DNA of 64,000 nt from Candidatus Gastranaerophilales bacterium (GCA_944324135.1 CALUVE010000007.1:1-64000); one strand, 5' to 3'; positions 34,790 through 42,572 are shown, numbered from the stretch's first letter. Translations and numbers: made by a program. The notes: generated from the sequence alone by a model not told the origin.

Positions 34790-37261
34790 TTATACAAATT
34801 TAGCTGTTTTGGAAACTTTGCAATTTTTCAAATCTTCCAGCACTCCTGCAAAGACTATTTCCCCGCCGGCTTCCCCGCCGTCGGGGCCCATATCAATTAT
34901 GTAATCTGCGTTTCTTATTACATCTAAATCGTGCTCAATTACTATTACCGTTGCCCCGTTTTGGATTAAAGTTTCAAATACTCCCAAAAGTGTCCGCACA
35001 TCCAGCGGATGAAGTCCTATTGTCGGTTCATCAAAGACAAATACAGTATCTGACTGAGCTTTTCTCATCTCGCCTGCAAGTTTTAATCTTTGCGCTTCTC
35101 CTCCTGATAAGCCTGGTGTCTGCTCACCCAGAGTTAAATACCCCAGCCCGAGTTCTTGTAATACTGATAGACGCTGATGAACAAGTTTTAAGTCCTTGCA
35201 TTTTTCTAATGCTGTTTTAACATCCATTGCCATAAGCTCCGGCAGAGAATATGACTTATATTTTATACTGTTTGCAATCTTTGAATACCTTGAACCGCCG
35301 CACTCCGGACAAGGAATATCAACATCCGGCAGGAACTGCACATCAAGACTTATTACCCCAGTCCCATCACAGGCAGGGCAGCGTAATTTCCCTGTGTTAT
35401 ATGAAAAATCTCCCGCCCTATAGCCCAGTTCTTTTGCCTTTGGAGTTTTTGCAAAAACTTTTCTGAGTTCATCGTGGACATTTGCATAAGTCGCTACAGT
35501 AGAACGAACGTTTATTCCTATCGGCGCGGCATCAATGAGTTTTACCTGTTTAATTCCCGGAGCATCAATAGCAAGAATATGCTCAGGCAGTTTCTTTTTA
35601 GAAGTCAAAGCCTCAAGCGCAGGAACAAGACTTTCAAGGATAAGCGTTGTTTTGCCGGAGCCGGAAACTCCAGTTACCACTGTTAATTTACCTTTTGGAA
35701 TGTCTACTTTCAGCGGTTTTACCGTGTGTATAGAACCGGTAGAAAGATGTATCCTGCCTGAGTCAAACATTTCCGATTTTTGGGCGCGTGTTCTTTCAAG
35801 AACGTTATTTTTGCCGGATAGAAAGCCGCCTATTAACGAGTTTTTATTTTTTTCAATATCAGGGATAGTGCCCTCTGCAATTACATATCCGCCATCGACT
35901 CCGGCTTTTGGCCCCATTTCGATAATCCAATCTGATTCAGAAATTATCTGTGTATCATGGTCAACCAGTATAATGGAGTTGCCATCAGCTATCAAATCGC
36001 GGACAACACCTTTCAACCCCTCAATATTTGCCGGATGCAGACCTATTGACGGCTCGTCCAGAACGTATAGGACACCTGTTGTTCTGTTGCGTACGGCGCG
36101 GGCAAGCTGCATCCGCTGCCTTTCACCTGTTGATAAAGTTGAAGAGGCTCTGTCAAGCGTTAAATACCCCAACCCTAAATCTATCAGCCTTTTTGCTGAA
36201 CTCAAAAATGATTCGCAAATACTTTTTGCCATAGGGCGCATTTCTTTAGGCAGCGATTCAGGAACACCTTGAACCCAATCTACAAGATTAAACAGCGTCA
36301 TCTGACACGCTTTGTCCAGCGAAATATCTCTTACTTTAGGCAGCCTTGCGCGCTCTGATAATCTTGAACCATTGCAGTCTGGGCAGATATCTTGTTTTAA
36401 GAATTTTTCCACACGCTTCATGCTTTTTTCGTCTTTAACTTTTGAGAGCGCATTCTCAACCGTATATGTAGCATTGTAATAAGTGAAATCTAATTCACCT
36501 GCCTGATTGGAATTTTTTGCTTTGTAGAAAATATGTTTTTTCTCAGCCGGGCCGTTATAAACAATATCTTTTTCTTCGTCAGTTAAATCTTTAAACGGAA
36601 TATTTGTTCTAACGCCCATAGCGCGGCAAACATCTGTCATTAAAGTCCACATCAGGGAATTCCACGGGGCAACGGCGCCCTCATCTATTGTTAAAGATTC
36701 ATCCGGAACAAGTGTGGACCGGTCGACAGTTCTTATAATCCCTGTTCCCTGACAGGTGGGGCAAGCACCCTGACTGTTAAAGGCAAGTTCTTCAGCAGAT
36801 GGAGCCAGAAAATGGACTCCGCACACAGGACAGACCAGTTCCTGTTCTGCAGCAACGGCAAGTGTAGGTTCAAGATAGTGTCCGTTCGGGCAGCAGTGGT
36901 TTGCAAGTCTTGAAAACATTAATCTTAAACTATTCAGAAGTTCTGTCCCTGTACCGAAAGTACTTCTTATCCCCGGAATAGCAGGGCGCTGGTGGAGAGC
37001 AAGTGCTGCAGGAACATACAAAACTTCATCTACCTGTGCTTTTTCAGCCTGTGTCATGCGGCGTCTTGTATAGGTAGAAAGCGCCTCCAGGTATCTTCTT
37101 GACCCCTCTGAATATAATACTCCGAGGGCCAGCGAAGATTTTCCGGAGCCTGAGACGCCTGCTATCCCGACAACCTTGTGTAAAGGGATATCCACATCAA
37201 TATTTTTTAAGTTATGAACCCTTGCACCGCGAACTTTTATTTTATCAACACTGTTTGCCAT
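34790..37261 (-). CDS. UvrA2-type ABC ATPase (excinuclease subunit A paralogue)
   Basis: 823 aa. Two ABC ATPase halves: GVSGSGKSSLALGVL (Walker A, near residue 36) with LSTGERQRMQLA, and GVSGSGKTTLILESL with LSGGEAQRLKLA. Zinc-module Cys pairs are visible (CPVCG, CPTCQGTG, CPDCNGSR, CPACDGTG, CPECGGSR). It is about 120 residues shorter than housekeeping UvrA, with a reduced region after the first Walker A where UvrB contacts lie. This fits the UvrA2 class, linked in other bacteria to DNA-intercalating drug tolerance. No uvrB or export gene is adjacent. GAGGG precedes the ATG. It sits in the REP-rich accessory stretch and may be acquired. Confidence 0.85.
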   Translation of the reverse strand: MANSVDKIKVRGARVHNLKNIDVDIPLHKVVGIAGVSGSGKSSLALGVLYSEGSRRYLEALSTYTRRRMTQAEKAQVDEVLYVPAALALHQRPAIPGIRSTFGTGTELLNSLRLMFSRLANHCCPNGHYLEPTLAVAAEQELVCPVCGVHFLAPSAEELAFNSQGACPTCQGTGIIRTVDRSTLVPDESLTIDEGAVAPWNSLMWTLMTDVCRAMGVRTNIPFKDLTDEEKDIVYNGPAEKKHIFYKAKNSNQAGELDFTYYNATYTVENALSKVKDEKSMKRVEKFLKQDICPDCNGSRLSERARLPKVRDISLDKACQMTLFNLVDWVQGVPESLPKEMRPMAKSICESFLSSAKRLIDLGLGYLTLDRASSTLSTGERQRMQLARAVRNRTTGVLYVLDEPSIGLHPANIEGLKGVVRDLIADGNSIILVDHDTQIISESDWIIEMGPKAGVDGGYVIAEGTIPDIEKNKNSLIGGFLSGKNNVLERTRAQKSEMFDSGRIHLSTGSIHTVKPLKVDIPKGKLTVVTGVSGSGKTTLILESLVPALEALTSKKKLPEHILAIDAPGIKQVKLIDAAPIGINVRSTVATYANVHDELRKVFAKTPKAKELGYRAGDFSYNTGKLRCPACDGTGVISLDVQFLPDVDIPCPECGGSRYSKIANSIKYKSYSLPELMAMDVKTALEKCKDLKLVHQRLSVLQELGLGYLTLGEQTPGLSGGEAQRLKLAGEMRKAQSDTVFVFDEPTIGLHPLDVRTLLGVFETLIQNGATVIVIEHDLDVIRNADYIIDMGPDGGEAGGEIVFAGVLEDLKNCKVSKTAKFV

Positions 37262-37364
37262 TTTTCCCTCTGTTTCTTTATATATAATACCTCATAAATT
37301 ACATTTTTTTAAATTTTTAAGATTTGTATGGCAAAAATCTTTTTTTACAGGTGTTAGAGTGAAT

Positions 37365-38129
37365 ATGAAAATTTACCCTGTCTACAATAATACAACACAA
37401 CCATATAGAAAAATCTCGTTCGGGACTTCAGGACGATATTACACAGACAAAAACGGCGATGAATTCGGCACAAACAGCTGGCTTTTTCGTGAAGACATTG
37501 ATTGGAGACGCCTTTCTAAATACTCTAAGAACCATTTTCACAATAAAAACAGAGTTAATATAATTCAATTTGCCTCCTCTGACGGCTCGGAAGCTTATAC
37601 TCAAATTATCTCGCTATTAGAAAATTATCCGGAAAAAGATGCTGAAAAATTTTTCCCGATAAAAGCCTATGATATTGATGAAGAAATCATAAATGCCGCA
37701 AAAAGCGGGCTGATTAATACCTGTCTGGCTGATAGAATGAATATCCAGATGAATACAGATGATTATACCAGATATTTTGCCGAAACGCAGGAAAAACTTT
37801 TTATAAAAGATAATATAAATCTGCAGTCACAAAAAACACTGAAAGTAAAAAATATTTTGAAAAGCAGAGTACAATTTGAAAGAGCAGATATGTATAATAT
37901 TCTGGCTAATCTGAATGATGATTCAGATACAATTCTTATGTGCAGAAATGTTCTGGGGTATTTTGAAAATGACAGGGTTGAAAAATTTGTAAAAATCGTT
38001 GCAAATAAATTAAAAACAGGCAGTTTGTTTGTGATTGGAGACCACGATACAAAAAACTCTTTTATAGACAGATTTCTAAAAGAAAATAATTTTATGCGTG
38101 TAATCAACCACGTTTATCAAAAGCTATAA
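37365..38129 (+). CDS. CheR-like methyltransferase with N-terminal signature
   Basis: 254 aa from the ATG at 37365. Chosen because MKIYPVYN then matches the signature of four other proteins here; a GTG at 37359 is also possible. ISFGTSGRYY follows at about 17. The catalytic domain resembles the C-terminal domain of chemotaxis methyltransferase CheR: WLFREDIDW (T-x-F-x-R-D-type motif, ~39-47), NIIQFASSDGSEAY (SAM loop, ~66-78), AYDIDEEIINAAKSG (~101-115) and LMCRNVLGYFENDRV (~191-205). CheR methylates receptor glutamates. The helical N-terminal domain of CheR is missing. No receptor, CheA or CheW gene is in the window. It is convergent with the CheD-like gene, 34 bp apart. Confidence 0.75.
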   Translation: MKIYPVYNNTTQPYRKISFGTSGRYYTDKNGDEFGTNSWLFREDIDWRRLSKYSKNHFHNKNRVNIIQFASSDGSEAYTQIISLLENYPEKDAEKFFPIKAYDIDEEIINAAKSGLINTCLADRMNIQMNTDDYTRYFAETQEKLFIKDNINLQSQKTLKVKNILKSRVQFERADMYNILANLNDDSDTILMCRNVLGYFENDRVEKFVKIVANKLKTGSLFVIGDHDTKNSFIDRFLKENNFMRVINHVYQKL

Positions 38130-38163
38130 AAATATTAAACCGGTTATTCCGAATACAGTTTTG

Positions 38164-38742
38164 TTATTTTGTGATTATGTCATCAGGTGCCAGTTTAATA
38201 TCAGGGAAAATTTTTCCTAAAACCATTTCCGGGGCTTCTTTATTTATGAAAGAATCAAGATAAGAACCTGAAATCAACCATTCATCATTTTTACTGGTAT
38301 ATAAGACATTTACGGACTCATATGTTGTCCCGCCTCTAAGGCTGGTCGTTGGAATACCTTTTGATTCCAAAAAATTCACAAAGTTGTCAAAAAGAGCTAT
38401 GCTGCGGCTATCCTCGGGAGTCTGCTTTCCGCCTAAAACAAGTGCGCTCAAATTTTTATTCAGGATATCAACCTTTTTCAACAGGTAGTTTTTAATTTTA
38501 TAAAAATTACTATTCTCAACATTTGTAGGACAGATATGCATCATAAAAACATTCTGCCCATCTGTAATTCCGCACATAGTACAATCCAGCACATCTTTTG
38601 TATAAGCGCCGACAGCTTTAACCGATTCTTTGCAAGTCCAGGGGTAATCTACAAAGTTTTTCTTTGGAATTTGCCTTAAAGCAGCATCAAATTCAAATGT
38701 CCTGACAGGTCTTATTAATGAGGTAAAAGAGATGTTGTCCAT
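38164..38742 (-). CDS. CheD-like glutamine deamidase homologue
   Basis: 192 aa. I recognise the chemoreceptor-deamidase fold from an aligned set of residues: Thr48-x5-Cys54 (TKDVLDC, the same spacing as Thr21/Cys27 of Thermotoga CheD), His69 in FMMHICP (CheD His44 in AMAHVMLP), LVLGGK at 101-106 (CheD KIAGGA) and SLRGGTTYESVNVLY (CheD DTGGNRARSVEY). CheD converts receptor glutamine to glutamate; related Cys-His folds occur in deamidating toxins. It begins MDNISFTS, an I-S-F motif like that of the adjacent CheR-like protein. Overall similarity to CheD is low and the assignment is an inference from motifs. Target unknown. Confidence 0.6.
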   Translation of the reverse strand: MDNISFTSLIRPVRTFEFDAALRQIPKKNFVDYPWTCKESVKAVGAYTKDVLDCTMCGITDGQNVFMMHICPTNVENSNFYKIKNYLLKKVDILNKNLSALVLGGKQTPEDSRSIALFDNFVNFLESKGIPTTSLRGGTTYESVNVLYTSKNDEWLISGSYLDSFINKEAPEMVLGKIFPDIKLAPDDIITK

Positions 38743-38835
38743 ACCTGAAGAAAAACTGCTGAAAAAATTTTTTTGCTAAATCTCCTGTTGTAAATTAACA
38801 GTTGGTGTAAATATCAAACCTTGTGTTTGACAAAA

Positions 38836-38876
38836 TTGTAAAAATTTTAAAAGAAATAGCAAAAAAATTTTTACAA
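38836..38876. repeat. Perfect 13-bp inverted repeat upstream of a small ORF
   Basis: TTGTAAAAATTTT (38836-38848) and AAAATTTTTACAA (38864-38876) with a 15-nt loop. It is AT-rich and lies 63 bp upstream of the 36-aa ORF. It could be an operator or a weak hairpin. No T-run typical of a terminator follows. Confidence 0.6.
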
Positions 38877-38938
38877 TCTTTTATATTTTCATACAACACA
38901 GCACAGGAGATATTAATAAAAGAGCCGGAAAGAAAGAT

Positions 38939-39049
38939 ATGTACAGAGCAGAAATTGATGAGATTACAAAGAGTCTTCTGACACAGGATTCACCAGAAAC
39001 GCCTAAGAAGAAAACTTTCTTTGAAAAACTATTTGGCTGGTTAAAATAA
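38939..39049 (+). CDS. Very small hypothetical protein
   Basis: 36 codons. It begins MYRAEIDEITKSLL and ends in KKKTFFEKLFGWLK, a basic amphipathic helix. GGAAAGAAAG precedes the ATG. The frame is also open upstream without a better start. It stops 9 bp before the BIME-like repeat. The size makes the call tentative; it could be the 3' remnant of a longer gene. Confidence 0.4.
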   Translation: MYRAEIDEITKSLLTQDSPETPKKKTFFEKLFGWLK

Positions 39050-39051
39050 TT

Positions 39052-39120
39052 AGTAGGTTTTGGTAATCTTTGATTACCAAAACATTTTTGTTGCGGTAAA
39101 TTAAAATTTACCACAACCTA
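39052..39120. repeat. BIME-like pair of REP palindromes, inverted relative to 34681-34748
   Basis: AGTAGG, then TTTTGGTAATC-TTT-GATTACCAAAA (39058-39082) and GTTGCGGTAAATT-AAA-ATTTACCACAAC (39090-39117), then CCTA. It aligns well with the reverse complement of the pair beside the RAYT gene, including the TAGTAGG flank. It ends inside the frame of the nitroreductase remnant. Confidence 0.85.
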
Positions 39121-39462
39121 CGGGCTTACAGAAGTTGGGTTCATAACACCGTTATTTGACTTGAAAAACGGTAGAATTATGTGCGAAGCATTATACAACA
39201 TTGTATATTGACGAGGCATAGCCACAGCATACATTTTTTGCTGAGGAGTTCCGTCTACCAGAATTTGTTTTAATATTTCAAGCTGAGGTTCCACACCTTT
39301 TTTTATAAACTGCAGTGCTTTTTCTTTATCCTGTTTGTCTTGCAGGACAACAAATTCCCAGTTTCTTAAATGATCGTGTGTCGGAGCTTGCAAACCTGCA
39401 TTTATAATTCTTTCTATAACATCTTCCGGTATAATGTTTTTGTCACAGTTATATTCCGGCAC
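39118..39462 (-). pseudogene. Nitroreductase-family remnant
   Basis: 114 codons. VIERIINAGLQAPTHDHLRNWEFVVLQD matches the N-terminal FMN-binding part of nitroreductases, but the usual RRS-x-R start and the whole C-terminal half are missing. The right end overlaps an unrelated plus-strand fragment. The left end (TSVSP) runs into the BIME-like repeat. This is best explained as a gene fragment left by deletion or repeat insertion. Confidence 0.65.
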
Positions 39463-39667
39463 TTACAATGCTGAAATTGAAATTACCGCCGATAAAAATG
39501 AGACCGTTGACAAATACGAAGATTATGTAAACAATCAATATGTAGCATCCGTTATTTACGGGAAAGGCTACTTTAAACAGCAGGGCAAAAGAAAACAAAA
39601 AATAATGTATATGTGTACAATGAAAGACTACAAAACCCCGAGCTGGGGCTATGTTCTGCCAAGATAA
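39434..39667 (+). pseudogene. 3' fragment of an unknown gene
   Basis: The frame from about 39462 reads like real protein (AEIEITADKNETVDKYEDYV, then YGKGYFKQQGKRKQKIMYMC, ending TPSWGYVLPR). The first ~10 codons overlap the nitroreductase remnant on the other strand. I infer the C-terminal end of a truncated gene joined to the remnant. The parent family is not recognised. It stops 9 bp before MITE copy 2. Confidence 0.4.
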
Positions 39668-39675
39668 TAAATGGA

Positions 39676-39820
39676 ACTTGTATAACAAATTCCACAGATA
39701 CTATTAAAAGCCTGTCATTCTGAGGGCTTTTGCCCGAAGAATCTTTCTTATTTAGATACTTCGCTAGCGCTCAGTATGACACAGTTTTGAGAAATTATTG
39801 GTGGGATTTGCTACATAAGT
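39676..39820. mobile_element. MITE-like element, copy 2 (145 bp)
   Basis: Ends ACTTGTATAACAAATTCC (39676-39693) and a matching imperfect repeat ending ATAAGT (39820). The core is shared with copy 1: GTCATTCTGAGGGCTTTTGCCC, CGAAGAATCT, AGATACTTCGC and CAGTATGACACAGTTTTGA. The two copies are in the same orientation, 7 kb apart. Diverged ends suggest an older insertion than copy 1. Confidence 0.85.
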
Positions 39821-39835
39821 CACTAATAAATCCTA

Positions 39836-39865
39836 TTTACGGCACTCTTTTCTTTGTAATATAAT
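39836..39865 (+). promoter_or_regulatory. Promoter of mnmE (leaderless start)
   Basis: TTTACG (39836-39841), 18-bp spacer, TATAAT (39860-39865), then 6 nt to the ATG at 39872. No ribosome-binding site. Confidence 0.65.
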
Positions 39866-39871
39866 AATCGT

Positions 39872-41206
39872 ATGAATATTTCACAGGAATTTGATACAAT
39901 TACAGCAATTGCAACCCCTATAGGCACAGGCGGCGTTGGGGTTATAAGGATTTCCGGCGACAAGAGCTTTGATATTATTGATAAAATTTTTTCTAATAAG
40001 AAACTATCCGCCGGCAAAATTGCCCACGGCTGGATTATGGACGGAGATGTAAAAATTGACGAAGTTATTGTTCTGCCGTTCAAAAATCCTAACAGTTATA
40101 CAGGTGAAGATATTATTGAAATTCAATGCCACGGCGGGGTTAATGTTGTAAGAAATATTCTCGACCTTGTACTAAAAAACGGCGCAAGAATGGCAGAGCG
40201 CGGTGAATTTACAAAACGGGCTTTTCTTAACAGAAAAATGGATTTGTCTCAGGCGGAAGCGGTTGCAGATTTAATTCACTCGAAAACTAAACAGTTTGCA
40301 AGACAATCTGCCAAAAATCTTGCAGGTGTCCTCGCTGATAAAATAGCAGAAATTAAAAAAGATATTTTTGAAGTTTTATCTCGGATTGTAGCGGGAATTG
40401 ATTTTCCTGAAGACGTGAAAGAGCCAGAGTATTCTTATCTCATTGACGAATTTAAAAAAGCAATCTCAAAAATAGACAAAATCCTTTCCTGCGCGCAGGC
40501 GTCTGATATTATGCGGCAGGGGGTAAAAATTGCCATTGCAGGAAAACCAAATGTCGGCAAGTCTTCTCTTTTCAATACGCTTTTGAATGTTGAACGCGCC
40601 ATTGTAACTGATATTGCCGGTACAACAAGAGATGTTTTGAAAGAAAATCTGGACTGGGATGTTGCAATTACACTCATTGATACCGCAGGAATCCGCGACA
40701 ATGATGAAGTGGAAAAAGTTGAAAAAATCGGGATTGAATATTCAAAACAGTCTGTAGATGAGGCGGATTTGGTATTGTTTTTATACAATGCGCAAACAGG
40801 AATGAATGATGACGATATCAGCATTCTGGAACTTTTGAAAGATAAAAAACATATTATTATTGCAAACAAATGCGACCTGATAACAGAACGAAAACCTGAT
40901 ACGTTCTATCTTTCCACTGTTACAAAAGAGGGGATGGAGGAACTGAAAAATAAAATCAAACAGGTTGTATGCGACTTTTCGCTTGATGATACGGAATTTA
41001 TCACAAACAAACGCCAGCAGGACTGCCTTGAAAAATCGAGAGAAAGCCTAACCAGAGCACTTGGGGCTGCTGAATACGGCGAATTGCAGGATTTGATATC
41101 TATTGATGTAAAACAGGCTCTTATGTATCTTGATGAACTTACCGGAGAAGTTATCACCGATGACATTTTAAATAATATTTTCGACCATTTTTGTATAGGA
41201 AAATAA
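39872..41206 (+). CDS. mnmE: tRNA modification GTPase MnmE
   Basis: 444 aa. With MnmG it modifies the wobble uridine (C5) of certain tRNAs. The N-terminal tetrahydrofolate-binding domain (DTITAIATPIGTGGVGVIRISG) is followed by a helical domain and an inserted GTPase domain (GKPNVGKSSLFN near 225, TTRD, DTAGIRD, NKCD). The C-terminal CIGK carries the catalytic Cys. It is a single gene just after MITE copy 2, with a consensus -10 box ending 6 nt before the ATG. Confidence 0.96.
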   Translation: MNISQEFDTITAIATPIGTGGVGVIRISGDKSFDIIDKIFSNKKLSAGKIAHGWIMDGDVKIDEVIVLPFKNPNSYTGEDIIEIQCHGGVNVVRNILDLVLKNGARMAERGEFTKRAFLNRKMDLSQAEAVADLIHSKTKQFARQSAKNLAGVLADKIAEIKKDIFEVLSRIVAGIDFPEDVKEPEYSYLIDEFKKAISKIDKILSCAQASDIMRQGVKIAIAGKPNVGKSSLFNTLLNVERAIVTDIAGTTRDVLKENLDWDVAITLIDTAGIRDNDEVEKVEKIGIEYSKQSVDEADLVLFLYNAQTGMNDDDISILELLKDKKHIIIANKCDLITERKPDTFYLSTVTKEGMEELKNKIKQVVCDFSLDDTEFITNKRQQDCLEKSRESLTRALGAAEYGELQDLISIDVKQALMYLDELTGEVITDDILNNIFDHFCIGK

Positions 41207-41224
41207 TTTTCGGTCAATAAAAGT

Positions 41225-41548
41225 TTAGTAGCTGAAAAATCTGTCAAAATCTACATCATCAAAACTGCAAAGCAGTCTGAAAAGTTCATCGTGTTCATCC
41301 ATTCTCTGAAAATTATATTCATCAAACTTCCAGTATTTAGGGTTGATACCTTTGACTCTAACAATTCCGGCATCTTTTAATACATTGAGCTTTTTTTTAA
41401 CAATTTCAAGGGGTAAATCAACAAGTTTGGCAAGCTCAACAGATGTTATCCCCTCTTCGTTGTCGTATTTTTCAGGAGTGAGAAACATCAATTCAAGCCC
41501 GACTTTTTTAAGCTCTTTATCCTCTGTCTCTAATTCGTACTCGTACAT
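41225..41548 (-). CDS. Small winged-helix protein
   Basis: 107 aa. Residues ~30-75 (EEGITSVELAKLVDLPLEIVKKKLNVLKDAGIVRV) form a clear helix-turn-helix with a winged tail, similar to ArsR/MarR-type DNA-binding folds. Acidic ends flank it. No ligand domain. It may be a transcription regulator or a chromatin-type protein. It is convergent with mnmE. Between it and lipA lie 178 bp without a recognisable feature. Confidence 0.6.
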   Translation of the reverse strand: MYEYELETEDKELKKVGLELMFLTPEKYDNEEGITSVELAKLVDLPLEIVKKKLNVLKDAGIVRVKGINPKYWKFDEYNFQRMDEHDELFRLLCSFDDVDFDRFFSY

Positions 41549-41726
41549 AATTTAATTTTAGCAGGTACACAAGAATTTTTATCATATTTTTGTATTAAAT
41601 GTGTACAGTTAACTTTGATACTTGATAAGAAGAACAAAAAAATTATTTTCATAACACGCGTCTCGCTGCGCTTGTGCTATCGTATTCAAATAACTTTTTA
41701 TACTCCTTATAAATAAACCTTTCAAA

Positions 41727-42572
41727 TTAACTATGAAGTTCTGCAGCATTGTAGGAGCTTCTCACAAGCGGGCCTATCTGATAATGCTTTATTCCGCATT
41801 TTTCTGCCAGTTTTTTTAAATCTTCAAATTCCTCCGGTTTATAATATTTTTCAACAGGAAGATGCTCTTTTGACGGCTGAATATACTGTCCGATTGTAAC
41901 TATATCACAACCTGCTGATTTGAGGTCTAGAAGCGTTTGTTCTATCTCATCAAAAGTTTCGCCAAGCCCAACCATAAGTCCTGATTTTGTGGTTATATCA
42001 CTGTTCTCTTTTACATATTTCAAAACTTCTAAAGAGCGCTTGTAGATTGCCTGCGGACGGGCTGTTTTGAATAATCTTTCTATAGTTTCAATATTGTGGT
42101 TGAAAACTTCGGGATGAGCTTTGATTATAATATCAAGCGAATTTTTATCACCTTTAAAATCAGGAGTAAGGATTTCAACTTTAACATCAGGGGTGAGTTT
42201 TCTGATAGCGTTAATACAGTCGGCAAAATGTTGAGCACCGCCATCCGGCAGGTCATCCCGGGTTACGGAGGTAATCACTGAATATTTAAGACCGAGAGCC
42301 TGAACAGCCTGCGCAATATGTTCCGGTTCTTTCAAATCCAGAGGTTCCGGTTTGGCACAACCAATATTACAATACCGGCAGTTGCGGGTGCAGACATTAC
42401 CCATAACCAAAAAAGTTGCCGTGTTTTTTGTGTAGCATTCGTTTTTGTTCGGGCAGCGTGCATTCTCGCAAACTGTATTCAGACATTTTGTTTTCAAAAT
42501 TTTTCGCACCGTGCGCGTTTTATCAGTGTCAATTATCGGACGTTTAAGATATTCCGGGAGCCTTTCTCTCAT
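41727..42572 (-). CDS. lipA: Lipoyl synthase
   Basis: 281 aa. Radical SAM enzyme inserting two sulfurs into octanoyl groups on lipoyl domains. It has the auxiliary-cluster motif C-x4-C-x5-C (Cys35, Cys40, Cys46), the SAM cluster motif CTRNCRYC (Cys61, 65, 68) and the C-terminal RSSY serine ligand. I chose the ATG at 42572, which overlaps the lpdA stop by one base and has GGAGG 8 nt upstream. An in-frame ATG at 42587 uses that site as codons. Translation is probably coupled to lpdA. Confidence 0.95.
   Translation of the reverse strand: MRERLPEYLKRPIIDTDKTRTVRKILKTKCLNTVCENARCPNKNECYTKNTATFLVMGNVCTRNCRYCNIGCAKPEPLDLKEPEHIAQAVQALGLKYSVITSVTRDDLPDGGAQHFADCINAIRKLTPDVKVEILTPDFKGDKNSLDIIIKAHPEVFNHNIETIERLFKTARPQAIYKRSLEVLKYVKENSDITTKSGLMVGLGETFDEIEQTLLDLKSAGCDIVTIGQYIQPSKEHLPVEKYYKPEEFEDLKKLAEKCGIKHYQIGPLVRSSYNAAELHS

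Noticed and set aside
35535-36272. 245-aa open frame on the plus strand
   Set aside because: Fully antisense to uvrA2, which has complete ABC ATPase motifs; composition is Ser/Pro-rich as expected for a shadow frame.
38881-39114. 77-aa open frame on the minus strand
   Set aside because: Runs through a BIME-like palindrome pair and is antisense to the better-looking 36-codon ORF.
41549-41726. Segment containing ACGCGTCTCGCTGCGCTTGTG between the winged-helix gene and lipA
   Set aside because: GC-richer than its surroundings, but no second copy, clear hairpin or open frame was found.
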